64,000 bases of DNA from Clostridium sp. (GTDB lineage Bacteria; Bacillota; Clostridia; Lachnospirales; Lachnospiraceae), in NCBI GenBank assembly GCA_023664325.1, contig JAMPFS010000009.1:9404-73403 (forward strand), in the 5' to 3' direction. The translations under genes and the position numbers were made by a program. The notes beneath the pieces were generated by a model, which saw nothing but the letters and a program-made list of their open reading frames with translations, was not told the DNA's origin and searched no databases. The first letter of the stretch is position 1, and every line of letters begins with the position of its first letter. Below, piece after piece: positions 44,238 through 54,342 of the stretch.

Positions 44238-46898
44238 TTACCCTCTGCTCTCTATCACTTCCCGAACCGTCTGCTCCAATACCGCCATATCCACCGGTTT
44301 TGCCACATGCGCATTCATCCCGGCTTCCAGTGCATCCCGCACATCCTCGCTGAACGCATTTGCCGTCATGGCAATAATCGGAATGTTCTTTGCCAGCGGG
44401 TGATTAAGCTTCCGAATCGCCTTTGTTGCCTCATATCCGTTCATGACCGGCATCTGTACGTCCATGAGGATAATCTGGTACTGTCCCGGCTTCGACTGCT
44501 CAAATTCCTCGACTGCAAGCTGCCCATTTTCACAAATCTGACAGGTAGCGCCTACGATACTCAGCATTTCCCGAAGAATTTCTGCATTTATCTCGTTATC
44601 CTCTGCCGCTAAAATGTGCATTCCGTGGAGAATGCTCTGTTTTTCGTCAGATTCCTCCTCCGTCACGGCAGCCTGCTCCTCACCATTTAGAAGCCCGTCT
44701 ACCTTCTGCCGGAAGTTGGTAATAAAGAATGGCTTCGGAAGAAAGGCATCCACTCCGGCTTCCCGCCCCTCCTCTTCGACCTCCGGCCAGTCGTAACTGG
44801 TTAAAATCAAAATAGGGCTGTTTTGAGACACGGTTTCCCGAATACGGCGCGCAGTCTCCACACCGTCCATGCCAGGCATCTTCCAGTCCAGCAAAACGAT
44901 ATCATACATCTGTCCGTCCTTATCCGACTGCTTCACCATATCCACGGCACTCTGTCCGCCTAAAGCATAGTCCACCAAAACGCCTGTACCCTCCATCGTC
45001 AACTGAATATTCTGGCAGACGACCTCCTCGTCGTCCACTGCCAAAAGCCTGGTAATCCCGTTGTTTCTCCAAAAATTCTGATCGATATTCTGTTCACTGA
45101 CCGGCAGTTTTAAATCCACGGTAAACGTAGAACCCTCTCCCTTTTTGCTCTTCACCGAGATCATGCCACCCATCAAATCCAGCAGATTTTTTGTAATCGC
45201 CATGCCAAGACCCGTTCCCTGAATCTTATTGGTTATGCTGTCCTCTTCCCGTGTAAAAGCCTGAAAGAGATTTTGCTGATACTCCTCGCTCATGCCGTAA
45301 CCATTGTCTGCCACGATGAAACGATAGCTGGCAAGCTGTCTGGTTTGCTTCGGCAGCTCCTGCACGGTCAGCTCGATATGGCCGCCTTCCGGCGTGTATT
45401 TCACTGCGTTAGACAGCAGGTTTAATAGAATCTGGTTCAGGCGCAGTTTATCCATCACCACATACTCATGTTTCAAATCCTTGCTGTAAACTTCAAAATG
45501 ATGTCCCTTCGCTTTCATCTGCGGGCGAATAATACTGTCAATGTTTTCAATCAGTTCCACTATGCTTTCATCTGACAGATTCAGCGTTGTTTTGCCCGCC
45601 TCGATTTTACTGATGTCCAGAATGTCATTGATCAGACCTAAGAGATGCTGGCTGGAGGAGGTGATTTTTTTCGTATACTCCCTTACCTTATCCGGATTTT
45701 CCGCATCACGCGCCAGCAGTGCGGCAAACCCTACAATCGCATTCATCGGCGTGCGGATATCGTGGCTCATATTCGACAGAAAAGAACTCTTGGCACGGTT
45801 CGCCTCCTCGGCAATCTGAAATGCCTGTTCCGCTGATTCTTTGGACTCGGTAAGCATTCGGTTATACTCTTCCAACTGCTGGTTCAGTTCCTCCTGCCGG
45901 TGCAGGTTTTCCTGTTCCTGACGATACAGCTGGACACTGTTTCGCTGCCGTAAAACAGCCACCGAAGCCAGAACGACCAGTACCAGAACAACCACTGCCA
46001 GTATCAGCAGCGTGCGCACCACCGTATTCACCATGCCGACTGTCCCGGAAGCCACAAAATCCGCCGGAATCAAAAACAGCAGTAATGTGTCATACTCCTC
46101 CATGGAGGTGATACAGTAGTAATATTCCTGCCCTTCCAGCTGAAAGTTTGTGCTGATCGTTTCATTCTCCGCCAGCGCAGCACGGATATCACGGTACTGC
46201 TGGTCCTCCATTTCTTCCAGCACTTTCAGCACATTGTATGTCTGAATCGTATGTTCATCGGAAACGTTGTCATACATACGGGTGCCGTTGCTTTTCAAAA
46301 TGTATGTCTCATTATGTCCGCCATAAGCGGCACTGTTATAGTACTGTGTCATCGTGTAGATATCTTTCATCAGGACAGCATGGGTAAAGGTTATGCCATC
46401 CCCCGTTTGGAGCGGTTTTTCCAGCTTCTGCACAAAAATCCAGCAGCCGCTCTGGGTGATGTAGCTGTCAGAGATAAAACTGCAGCGATCCTCTCCACCA
46501 GACACCAAATCCAAATCCGACCAGACACCGTGCCTGCCCTGTGCATCCCAGCAGTTGCCCTGGCTGTCCAGCAGCATAAGGTCAGAACTGTAACTGTCGG
46601 TTACCAGCAATTGCTCCAAACCGTCCACATATGCCGCCACATCATCCCCAGTGGCAAAGGTTCCTGCCTCCAAAGCATTGACAGCGGCAGTGAGATAGTT
46701 CCAATGCGTATCCAAAGCATTGCTCAGATTCACCCGTACCTGCGCCGTGATCTCCACTAACTGCGTAGTACGCTCTACAAAAATCTGCTCTTCCAGAGAT
46801 TTGGTAAAAAGGAAAGTTCCTGCCAGTAAAACCGCCAGCAATCCCAATACCAATACTGTCGGAAGAACCATGTTTCGTTTATTTCCTTTGAACTTCAT
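44238..46898 (-). CDS. Hybrid sensor histidine kinase with two receiver domains
   Basis: Architecture in 886 residues: transmembrane helix (TVLVLGLLAVLLAGTFLF), an extracytoplasmic Cache-like region to about residue 275, a second helix (LLILAVVVLVLVVLASVAVL), coiled coil, HisKA (FLSNMSHDIRTPMNAIVGFA), HATPase (GTGLGMAITKNLLDLMGG), receiver 1 (IVLLDWKMPGMDG) and receiver 2 (IILMDVQMPVMNGYEATKAI). No DNA-binding domain is fused. The lipoprotein gene 17 bp upstream probably supplies the ligand-binding partner. Confidence 0.92.
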   Translation of the reverse strand: MKFKGNKRNMVLPTVLVLGLLAVLLAGTFLFTKSLEEQIFVERTTQLVEITAQVRVNLSNALDTHWNYLTAAVNALEAGTFATGDDVAAYVDGLEQLLVTDSYSSDLMLLDSQGNCWDAQGRHGVWSDLDLVSGGEDRCSFISDSYITQSGCWIFVQKLEKPLQTGDGITFTHAVLMKDIYTMTQYYNSAAYGGHNETYILKSNGTRMYDNVSDEHTIQTYNVLKVLEEMEDQQYRDIRAALAENETISTNFQLEGQEYYYCITSMEEYDTLLLFLIPADFVASGTVGMVNTVVRTLLILAVVVLVLVVLASVAVLRQRNSVQLYRQEQENLHRQEELNQQLEEYNRMLTESKESAEQAFQIAEEANRAKSSFLSNMSHDIRTPMNAIVGFAALLARDAENPDKVREYTKKITSSSQHLLGLINDILDISKIEAGKTTLNLSDESIVELIENIDSIIRPQMKAKGHHFEVYSKDLKHEYVVMDKLRLNQILLNLLSNAVKYTPEGGHIELTVQELPKQTRQLASYRFIVADNGYGMSEEYQQNLFQAFTREEDSITNKIQGTGLGMAITKNLLDLMGGMISVKSKKGEGSTFTVDLKLPVSEQNIDQNFWRNNGITRLLAVDDEEVVCQNIQLTMEGTGVLVDYALGGQSAVDMVKQSDKDGQMYDIVLLDWKMPGMDGVETARRIRETVSQNSPILILTSYDWPEVEEEGREAGVDAFLPKPFFITNFRQKVDGLLNGEEQAAVTEEESDEKQSILHGMHILAAEDNEINAEILREMLSIVGATCQICENGQLAVEEFEQSKPGQYQIILMDVQMPVMNGYEATKAIRKLNHPLAKNIPIIAMTANAFSEDVRDALEAGMNAHVAKPVDMAVLEQTVREVIESRG

Positions 46899-46915
46899 CT
46901 TGTTTCCCTTCTCTC

Positions 46916-48745
46916 TTATCGCAGTGTAATATAGTCGGTGGGTGCGGCAAGCTGACGTCCGGCTGCCAGCCGGTCTGTCACAATCTGCTGATATGCCGTC
47001 TCCGTCAGTTCATAATCTTCCACACCGATCTCCTCTAAGACCTCACCTATCATATTCTCCATGTTACCCAGCACAGCCACGGTGTAGGCTGCTTCCCGTT
47101 CCAATTCTTTTCCGTCAATCGTAAGCCCTTCCAAAGCATAGCCGGTATCTGTCTTTTGGATGTCCATTTCAAAACCGCTGGATACATACAGGGTGGAGTC
47201 ATTTATCACAGAGCCCCGCCTGTTCGGAACCGTGAGCACACTGTCCACATACTGATACAACTGTTCTCCGGTCATCTCACACAGGACAATGACCGGTGTC
47301 TCACCCATCGTCAGAAAATTTAACTCGGTCTGCGTGTAATCTCCGGCAAGAATATTCCCTGCCACCGTCTCCGCAGGACCGATAAGCAGTTGTGTTCCCA
47401 CCTCCTCACGGAGGGAGTTAAACACTGCCGAAGCTGCCTGGCAGCCATGCTGCCCATCAAAAGCATAAGCGTAACCGGTGTCAATATGCGCAATTTTCTC
47501 TGTTTCGGAGGACGGCTCACCCATAGCGGCATTAAACGCATCCAAAGCAGAACGGGCATCGGGGTATGTTCCGTCCATCATTCCCTGCACGACCATTTCC
47601 GAGGCAGAGAACATGTCCGCCGAGGCAAGCCGGATATAGAGGCGGTTATCCGCAATCTGCTCCTCCATCGGAGCCAGCAGCGAAGACAATGTCTGCGGCA
47701 CGTCCTTATTGTAGGCAATCAGTGACTCATCACTGGTAATCTGCTTTAAACCCTCCTCGTCCAGCATCGCAGACATAATATCCAAAATAAGCTCCTTGCG
47801 GTCGGGGTCTTCGGTTCCCTGAACATTTGCCGCCACCTGAAAAGCCGGATACGTCAGATACCAGCTGCTATTTGCTGTCTCCCCGAAATAAGGCAGAAAC
47901 AGGCAGTTCTCCGGCATGTCATAGTTGTTCGTCTCGTCAGGAGTTGTACGGATCATCGCTGTTCTCCCTGCCGCCAGTTCCTCATAGGAATCAGCGGGAT
48001 TGCCGGTCAGGTCAGCTTCATCTATTCCGCTATATGCAATAAATTCCTCCATACGTTCAAAGACAGGAAGCCAGACCTCCTCGTCTAACTGGTCAGTACG
48101 GCCGCTCTCATACTGCTGCCGCCACTCCCTGCCCTCCTGAGAGGTGAGCTGTTCTACCGACAACCCCTGAAGCATCTCCATGCAGGTGTAATCTGCCCCG
48201 AAATTCGAGTCGAACGGCCGAATCCCCAACTCTTTAAGCTTCCCGCACAATTCCACAAACTCCTGATAAGTCTGTGGCATGGACAGGCCGTGCTCCTTCA
48301 ACAATCCTTCGTTGACAAGGAAGCCGTCCACCTCTGCGCAGGCAGGAAGCCAGTTTACCGTACCATCATGATAGGTATAACTGCGCAGATATGCCTCATG
48401 AAAAGCATTGGCAAGCTCCGTGTCGCTTAAATCTAACAGGGCATCCTTCCATGCGGCAACATCCCGCAGGGCAAAACGCCGGACAGTAAGAATATCAGGC
48501 AAATCTCCCTGCTCCTGCTTAAAGCGGTAAAAATCTGTGGAATTGGTCGCCACATAGAATACAAAATCCACATCCGGAAAGCGTTCCTGCAGATAAGAAG
48601 CGTAACGCTCGGTAAGCTGGTCACTCCACAGCGCAATAGTAACCTGCTCCCGTCCGGAATCTCCCGCTGTCTTATGTTCTCCACCACAGCCGGTCAATGC
48701 CGCTAACAATACGATCGTAATCATCAGGCTCAACCACTTTTTCAT
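46916..48745 (-). CDS. Solute-binding lipoprotein fused to a 5'-nucleotidase C-terminal-like domain
   Basis: A lipoprotein signal (LLAALTGCGG, lipid-modified Cys20) leads a family-1 extracellular solute-binding domain (VTIALWSDQLTERYASYL, NWLPACAEVDGFLVN, RTAMIRTTPDETNNY) up to about residue 400. A second domain follows with HIDTGYAYAFDGQHG, LLIGPAETVAGNILAGDYTQ and VIVLCEMTGEQLYQYVDSVL, the pattern of a 5'-nucleotidase C-terminal domain without its catalytic metallophosphatase half. No ABC permease genes are near. Its co-transcribed neighbour is a hybrid kinase, so it is probably a surface sensor rather than an importer (inference). Confidence 0.82.
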   Translation of the reverse strand: MKKWLSLMITIVLLAALTGCGGEHKTAGDSGREQVTIALWSDQLTERYASYLQERFPDVDFVFYVATNSTDFYRFKQEQGDLPDILTVRRFALRDVAAWKDALLDLSDTELANAFHEAYLRSYTYHDGTVNWLPACAEVDGFLVNEGLLKEHGLSMPQTYQEFVELCGKLKELGIRPFDSNFGADYTCMEMLQGLSVEQLTSQEGREWRQQYESGRTDQLDEEVWLPVFERMEEFIAYSGIDEADLTGNPADSYEELAAGRTAMIRTTPDETNNYDMPENCLFLPYFGETANSSWYLTYPAFQVAANVQGTEDPDRKELILDIMSAMLDEEGLKQITSDESLIAYNKDVPQTLSSLLAPMEEQIADNRLYIRLASADMFSASEMVVQGMMDGTYPDARSALDAFNAAMGEPSSETEKIAHIDTGYAYAFDGQHGCQAASAVFNSLREEVGTQLLIGPAETVAGNILAGDYTQTELNFLTMGETPVIVLCEMTGEQLYQYVDSVLTVPNRRGSVINDSTLYVSSGFEMDIQKTDTGYALEGLTIDGKELEREAAYTVAVLGNMENMIGEVLEEIGVEDYELTETAYQQIVTDRLAAGRQLAAPTDYITLR

Positions 48746-48827
48746 CCCGACCCTCCTCGCTTACTCCCATCAGGGTATTGATTTTTTTCATTGTACATCA
48801 GATCCTTTTTCTTGCCGTTTTGGTTAT

Positions 48828-48855
48828 ATTTTAGCATTTTTCACCAAAAAATCAA
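48828..48855 (-). promoter_or_regulatory. Candidate promoter of the lipoprotein/hybrid-kinase operon
   Basis: On the minus strand TTGATT (48850-48855) and TAAAAT (48828-48833) are 16 bp apart, about 80 bp upstream of the lipoprotein ATG. Both boxes are close to the housekeeping consensus. Confidence 0.5.
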
Positions 48856-48865
48856 GAAAGAGCTT

Positions 48866-51295
48866 CTATTCCTGATGTCTAATTCGCTCAATCAGTGTAT
48901 CCTTTTGCAGATAGCCGCTCATCACCGCTGACAATACCGTTTGCAGCACCAGCAAAATGGCAGTCATAGACAACAATTCCGTTGCCGGAATATGATAAAC
49001 GTGAATGCCAATCATGGCGGCGGCCTTACATTTTGTCCAAGTCAGATATCCCAATACATTGCCAAGCGATAATGCAATCACCAGCGTTCCCACCGTAAAT
49101 ATCAGTCCTTCCATTTGCAGCATATGGCTTAACTGCTTCTTCGTCATGCCGATTGCCTGTAAAATCCCCAGTTCCCTTTTCCGTGTGACAATGCTGGTAA
49201 TCAGTGTGTTTGCCATATTCATAAAACCGATAATTCCGATAACCGCTAAAAACACATAGCTTGTTGTTTTCATTAAACCGATCTGCGCTTTTGAAAGGTC
49301 ATAGGCATCCTGATAGGTCTGCATCTCATAATGCGCATTCTCTGCCGTAAGCTGTTCCAGCTCACGCTGCACGGACTCCTGTTTCCCCGGTTCACAGCTT
49401 ACCCAGACCGCATCTGTCACATTTTCCGTAAAATCCATAGCTTCCAATTGTTCCTCGGTCAGGATGAAAGAGTTCGCGCTTCTTGAAGTGCCGACAAGGG
49501 TAAATGTCATCGGAATTTCCTTATCCCCGTCAAACAGCGTAAGTTTTATTTCATCCCCAACCGCATAGCCATATATCCCTAACCATTCGCGAAACCCAAA
49601 GGCAATCCCGTTCTCTTTTACCTGTCCGTCATAATCCAAAATCCCCTGATCGCTTTCCAATTTCTGATAATCTTCTTTTGACAGCACGGTGATGGAATCA
49701 TATAACTCCTGCTCATCCTCGTTTCCGGTTACATTTTCCCTTAAAACCCGTATACTCTTTCTCGTCTCGACCTCCGTCACCCCGTCAATCCGGCGGATCC
49801 GGTCAAGCTGCTTTTCACCAAACAGGTTTAACTGCTGGACATGGTGCATACTGTTTTCCGGATATGCCCTGTCATTTAATTTATAATCCAGTGTAAGATA
49901 AAAATCGCCCTTTTCGATATAGCTTCTCGCATCATATTCCACATCCATGTTGCCGGCTACATTTGCGATTACCACAAACAGGATACAGGAAAGCCCCATA
50001 GTAAATATCGTCGTCAGCGTACGTTTCTTATTTCTTGCCAGATTGGAAAGGGTTAGCCGCATGACATTCATGGACGGATACCCTTTGCGGATTCCCTTCC
50101 CTTTTACGCGATCCTCCTGATAGCGGAGCGCCTCCACAGGCGCAATTCCCGCCGCCACCCGCATCGGCTTTCGCAAAGACAGATAGATCGTGAGAAATGA
50201 AACCATGACAGCGCACAGCATAAGCGGAAAATGAAACAGGGATACCGGTTCCGCATTTGCAATCGGCATTTCGTCATAGAGTCTGCCTGTGAGCCAGGAA
50301 AAACCCAGATTGGCAAACAGCAGTCCGAGCAGCGAGCCTGCCACCGCTCCCATTGCGGCTAAAATCATTCCCTCCTTCAGCAGAATCTTTTTAATCTGTC
50401 TTTGGGTTGTGCCAATGGCGCGCAGTTTCCCGTACTCCTGAATCTTCCGAATCAGCCCGACATAAAAAATATTGTAAATAACCAATACCGAGAATAAGAC
50501 CACCAAAGCCGCAGCCGCCACACAGGCAGCAATGGTCTCCCAGCCCGGGTCTAATGTCCACATCAGATAGAAGTCATTCGTCACCACGAGATTTTCATCC
50601 ACCCCTAAGTCCGCTGCCAGGCTTTTTATCTTTTCCACCATTTCATCTTCATTCAAATTCTCATCATTTTTCACCTTAAAAACCACATTATAATGCTGCT
50701 CCTCCACGGGTACGGTCTGTTCATAAAATGCCTCCGAAACGTATGCGCCATATCGCCTGCTAAACTCACTTTCTTTTCCCTCCGCAAAGAAACCGCTGAT
50801 GATAAACTCTCCGTCCGCAAACGCATTGTCACCTATCCGGTAACTCAGGTTTACTTTATCGCCAATCTGTGGATTATTAAGCCCCGCTGCCCGGAAAAAT
50901 CCTTTTGTCCCCGCAATTTCATTTTCTGCTGCCGGAAACGTTCCCTCCTCCGGTTCGATATGCCCCAGCCGGCGCGCTGTATCATCCGCATAAGAAAGAA
51001 TCCCGTCCGCTTGTTCAAAGGAAACCTCTGCCATGCTTCCGGTTCTTCCCACATCATAAAATTCGCCATGAATCCTGACTTTTTCATAAAGTTCCTGCCC
51101 TGCTTTTGCAAAACCGCCAAAATGCTCCCCGTAGAGAGTACCCGCATTTTGTTTGGAGCTTTTGATTGTTCCATAGGCAACAAGCGCTATCATCGTCAGA
51201 AGCATTGTCGTCAGCATAATGGAAATGCTAATCAACAGTGTTCTACTCTTATTCTCTTTCAAATTCGCCACTGCAATCTTTGTTGTTGTCTTCAT
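48866..51295 (-). CDS. FtsX-family ABC permease (Bce/Vra-like)
   Basis: This 809-residue permease has an N-terminal helix (ISIMLTTMLLTMIALVAYGT), a large extracytoplasmic region, three FtsX helices near residue 250-380, a second helix and outer domain, and a final FtsX block (FLAVIGIIGFMNMANTLITS, TRKRELGILQAIGMTKKQL). The duplicated layout fits macrolide/peptide-resistance exporters. It begins immediately after the ATPase stop. With the ATPase and the downstream-numbered two-component genes it forms a peptide-antibiotic or lipoprotein-handling module (inference). Confidence 0.9.
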   Translation of the reverse strand: MKTTTKIAVANLKENKSRTLLISISIMLTTMLLTMIALVAYGTIKSSKQNAGTLYGEHFGGFAKAGQELYEKVRIHGEFYDVGRTGSMAEVSFEQADGILSYADDTARRLGHIEPEEGTFPAAENEIAGTKGFFRAAGLNNPQIGDKVNLSYRIGDNAFADGEFIISGFFAEGKESEFSRRYGAYVSEAFYEQTVPVEEQHYNVVFKVKNDENLNEDEMVEKIKSLAADLGVDENLVVTNDFYLMWTLDPGWETIAACVAAAALVVLFSVLVIYNIFYVGLIRKIQEYGKLRAIGTTQRQIKKILLKEGMILAAMGAVAGSLLGLLFANLGFSWLTGRLYDEMPIANAEPVSLFHFPLMLCAVMVSFLTIYLSLRKPMRVAAGIAPVEALRYQEDRVKGKGIRKGYPSMNVMRLTLSNLARNKKRTLTTIFTMGLSCILFVVIANVAGNMDVEYDARSYIEKGDFYLTLDYKLNDRAYPENSMHHVQQLNLFGEKQLDRIRRIDGVTEVETRKSIRVLRENVTGNEDEQELYDSITVLSKEDYQKLESDQGILDYDGQVKENGIAFGFREWLGIYGYAVGDEIKLTLFDGDKEIPMTFTLVGTSRSANSFILTEEQLEAMDFTENVTDAVWVSCEPGKQESVQRELEQLTAENAHYEMQTYQDAYDLSKAQIGLMKTTSYVFLAVIGIIGFMNMANTLITSIVTRKRELGILQAIGMTKKQLSHMLQMEGLIFTVGTLVIALSLGNVLGYLTWTKCKAAAMIGIHVYHIPATELLSMTAILLVLQTVLSAVMSGYLQKDTLIERIRHQE

Positions 51296-51964
51296 CTATG
51301 CCACCACCTTACCATCTTCGATGACGATAATCCGGTCTGTCATCTGCGCGATATCTTCATCATGTGTAATCATTACCAGGGTCTGTCCGTATTTCTTCGC
51401 CGACATTTTGAGAAGGCTGATCACCTCGTTTCCGGTCTTAGAATCCAGATTGCCGGTCGGCTCATCCGCCAGAATGATATCCGGCTTGGATGCGATAGCT
51501 CTGGCAATTGCCACCCGCTGCTGCTGTCCGCCGGATAAGGTGTTCGGCAGATTTTCTGTCTTTCGTTCCAACTGCAGCGTGCTTAAGATATCCCTTACAA
51601 ATTCCTCATCGACCGCCTTTCCATCCAGCCCAATCGGCAGTACGATATTCTCCCACACATTCAGGGAGGACACCAGATTAAATGCCTGAAAGACAAATCC
51701 AATCTTTCTTCTGCGGAACACGGCAAGCTCCTCTTCTTTCAACTGAAAAATATTCTTACCGCCAATGAAGACCTCGCCGCTGGTCGGAAGGTCCAGCCCG
51801 CCTAACATATGAAGCAGGGTGCTTTTTCCCGAGCCCGATTTCCCGACAATCGCAACAAATTCACCTTTTTGAATCTCTATGCTGGTATTGTCAATGGCTC
51901 TTACCTCGTTTTCCCCTTCCCCGTAAAATTTGCATAAGTTTTCTGTTCTCAAAATCGTATCCAT
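51296..51964 (-). CDS. ABC transporter ATPase (MacB/LolD/BceA type)
   Basis: This 222-residue ATPase is complete: Walker A GKSGSGKSTLLHMLGGLD, Q-loop FVFQAFNLVSSLNVWEN, signature TLSGGQQQRVAIARAIA, Walker B IILADEPTGNLD and the switch histidine in MITHDEDI. It powers the FtsX-type permease that follows without a gap. It is preceded by GAAAGAAGGAAAGTGT. It contrasts with the broken MacB gene near 4.6 kb, which belongs to the same family. Confidence 0.95.
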   Translation of the reverse strand: MDTILRTENLCKFYGEGENEVRAIDNTSIEIQKGEFVAIVGKSGSGKSTLLHMLGGLDLPTSGEVFIGGKNIFQLKEEELAVFRRRKIGFVFQAFNLVSSLNVWENIVLPIGLDGKAVDEEFVRDILSTLQLERKTENLPNTLSGGQQQRVAIARAIASKPDIILADEPTGNLDSKTGNEVISLLKMSAKKYGQTLVMITHDEDIAQMTDRIIVIEDGKVVA

Positions 51965-52033
51965 ACACTTTCCTTCTTTCGCTGTTTGATATTATGGCTC
52001 CTATGATAAACCCTGATTCTTTCATTTCGCTTT

Positions 52034-52069
52034 CAAAAAAAAGAAGTCTTACAAAATTGCAAGACTTCT
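52034..52069 (-). terminator. Intrinsic terminator after the two-component genes
   Basis: On the minus strand AGAAGTCTT and AAGACTTCT form a perfect nine-base stem, extended by an imperfect pair, followed by eight T. It lies just after the histidine kinase stop and separates the two-component genes from the ABC genes. Confidence 0.9.
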
Positions 52070-52070
52070 A

Positions 52071-53324
52071 TCACCCCTTTAATGGCAGCATGATTGCAAA
52101 CGTGCTTCCCTTTTCGTTTTTCTTACCAACCGGCAGTACCACGGTAATATTTCCTCCCTGCTCTTCCAAAATTTTCCTCGCAAGATAAAGCCCCACACCG
52201 GAGCCCTCCGCCTGCCTGACAACCTCATGGTTTCCCCTGTAAAACCGCTGAAAGATCCGGTTCACCTCCTCTTTTCGGATACCGATTCCCTCATCCCGAA
52301 TCTCAATCCGCAGAAAATGTACCTGCTTTTTCATGGCAATCCAAATGGCAGAATCCGCAGGGCTGTACTTGACCGCATTCTCTAACACATTGACAATCGC
52401 TTCCCTTGTCCATTTTATATCATGTGCCAGGCAAAGCGTTTCCATGTCCGGTGAATCCGTGTCAATGGCAATCTCGATTCCCTTTTCCTCCGCCTTCATA
52501 TAGACCTGATTGACGGCTTCCACCACGGTACGGAATATGCTGGTCTGCTCCCGGTGAAGTTCGATCATTCCGGTTTCCATGCGGGAAATATTGACCAGCG
52601 CTGCCAGCAGTCCTTCCAAATGCGTAATCTGCTCGCCCAGCCTGCCTAAAAATTCCGTTCTCTCCTCCGGCTGCAAATCCGCATCCTCCAACAGTTGGAA
52701 ACACATTTTTATGGATGCTACCGGTGTTTTTAACTGATGGGACAAATCCGTTACCAGCGCTTTTGTCTCTTCCTTTTCCAATGCCATGCGCTGTTCGTTT
52801 AATTTCAGTTTCTTCCCCAAAGATTCCAGCCGCATAAAAAAGAGGCTCTCGGTTTCCTCCTTTATATTTTCGGTCAGGAAATCATATTCTCCATTGTAAA
52901 ACTGTTCCAGAATATGCGCAAGCTCCGAATATTCTACCCTTCTGCTTTTCTTTACAAACCGCACAAAAAGGATGCTCCCTGCCACAGACAGCAGATACAG
53001 TGCCAGATAAAAAAATGCCGTCTTTTTTGCATACGCATCTGCCCGCCTGGAAAATACGGAATAATAATTCTCATCATACCCGTATCCCGATAAACTCTGC
53101 AAACCTTCCTCCAACGCCTCTCGGTTCTCATTTCCTTTCAGGGCATCCGCTACTGCCTGCTCATAGGATACGCCCTGTTCCAGTTCCCCCAATATCTGGT
53201 ATACCCGGTTGGCATTTTCCGCTTCGTATTCCCGCTCCGTTTCCACCTGCGCGCAGTAAGCAGCCACGAACACGGCAAATAACGCCAGCATATAGAGAAA
53301 CAAATACTTTCTGTTCTTTTCCAT
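52071..53324 (-). CDS. Sensor histidine kinase paired with OmpR-type regulator
   Basis: Two transmembrane helices (LFLYMLALFAVFVAAYCA and FFYLALYLLSVAGSILFV) flank a short outer loop of about 80 residues. Then come HAMP-like sequence, the H-box ALVTDLSHQLKTPVASIKMC, NVLENAVKYSPADS and GSGVGLYLARKIL. The kinase is complete, in contrast to the truncated one near 4 kb. Its gene starts 12 bp after the response regulator. It probably controls the adjacent ABC operon. Confidence 0.92.
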   Translation of the reverse strand: MEKNRKYLFLYMLALFAVFVAAYCAQVETEREYEAENANRVYQILGELEQGVSYEQAVADALKGNENREALEEGLQSLSGYGYDENYYSVFSRRADAYAKKTAFFYLALYLLSVAGSILFVRFVKKSRRVEYSELAHILEQFYNGEYDFLTENIKEETESLFFMRLESLGKKLKLNEQRMALEKEETKALVTDLSHQLKTPVASIKMCFQLLEDADLQPEERTEFLGRLGEQITHLEGLLAALVNISRMETGMIELHREQTSIFRTVVEAVNQVYMKAEEKGIEIAIDTDSPDMETLCLAHDIKWTREAIVNVLENAVKYSPADSAIWIAMKKQVHFLRIEIRDEGIGIRKEEVNRIFQRFYRGNHEVVRQAEGSGVGLYLARKILEEQGGNITVVLPVGKKNEKGSTFAIMLPLKG

Positions 53325-53336
53325 ATCTCTTTCCTT

Positions 53337-54023
53337 TTAGGCAACAACCTCTTTATCCCACAGATATCCGATTCCCCGCACATTTCGGATATAAACCGGA
53401 TTCGACGGGTCATCCTCTATCTTCTCCCGCAGCCTTCTTATATTAACAGCAACCGTGTTTTCATCTACGAACCCGCCGCCGATATCAAATACCTGCTCTA
53501 AAAGCTGGTTCTTGGATAAAATCTGCTTTGGATGCTCCATCAAAACGAACAGCAGGCGTAATTCATTTTTTGTCAGGAGTGTTTCCTCCCCCTTTACCAA
53601 AACTTTCATCTCTTTCTTCAAAAATGTCACCCCGCCGGATACGATTTTATCCTCACCGCCATTTGCCATTCTTTTAAAAATAGCATTTACTTTGGATATC
53701 AGGACGGAAAGGCTAAAGGGCTTCACCATATAATCGTCTGCGCCTGCATCATAACCTAATACAATATCCATCTCCTGGTCGAAAGCGGTCAGAAAAATAA
53801 AATGAACCTGGCTGATTTTTCGGATTTCCCTGCAAAAATCCAGCCCGTTTCCATCCTCTAATGTAATGTCACAGATAACCAAATCTATGGCACTTTCCAA
53901 AAACAGCTTCATCCCTTCCGTGACACCAGAGGCAGGGAATACCTGATATCCTTCTTTTTCCAGCTTTAAACAGATGCCACGGTTCAGATTTTCCTCATCT
54001 TCCAATAATAAAATTTGATTCAT
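53337..54023 (-). CDS. OmpR-family response regulator
   Basis: A receiver (ILLLEDEENLNRGI, phospho-acceptor in LVICDITLEDGNGLDF, lysine in YMVKPFSL) is joined to a winged-helix domain (LTKNELRLLFVLMEHPKQIL, VNIRRLREKIEDDPSNPVYI). This is a full 228-residue regulator. It forms an operon with the kinase behind it. The ABC transporter downstream is the natural target, as in Bce/Vra modules. Confidence 0.94.
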   Translation of the reverse strand: MNQILLLEDEENLNRGICLKLEKEGYQVFPASGVTEGMKLFLESAIDLVICDITLEDGNGLDFCREIRKISQVHFIFLTAFDQEMDIVLGYDAGADDYMVKPFSLSVLISKVNAIFKRMANGGEDKIVSGGVTFLKKEMKVLVKGEETLLTKNELRLLFVLMEHPKQILSKNQLLEQVFDIGGGFVDENTVAVNIRRLREKIEDDPSNPVYIRNVRGIGYLWDKEVVA

Positions 54024-54242
54024 TCTATGATTCCTCCCGTGTTCCCAGTCCTTTATTTCCGAGTCGCCAAACTCTTTGTAATATTCTTTCCGGCTTCAGC
54101 TCCGTATCCCGTGCCGGTAATCATTTCGCTCCCAAAAACATTATATCCCTGCCCCCTGTTTTGTCAATAAGCGGACAAATACCGGGTGTTCCACTGCCAT
54201 TTATCTATGCATCTTCTCCTTATTTATCTTTATCAATATTTT

Positions 54243-54318
54243 TTTAACGATAAACGTTAAATTTTTATTGACAAGTGTGTATATATCTGGTATTGTACAT
54301 TTAATGATAAACATTAAA
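54243..54318 (+). promoter_or_regulatory. Promoter flanked by two palindromic operators
   Basis: TTGACA (54268-54273) and TATTGT (54291-54296) are 17 bp apart. Two related palindromes lie around them: TTTAACGATAAACGTTAAA (54243-54261) and TTTAATGATAAACATTAAA (54300-54318), each with perfect seven-base arms and an ATAAA centre. The second covers the start point. They are good candidates for binding by the XRE regulator encoded at the end of this transcript. Confidence 0.8.
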
Positions 54319-54342
54319 TTTTTTATCATATCTAAATAGTTC

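Noticed and set aside
51219..51689. Plus-strand frame opposite the ABC ATPase
   Set aside because: It mirrors a conserved ATPase on the other strand and has no start signal.
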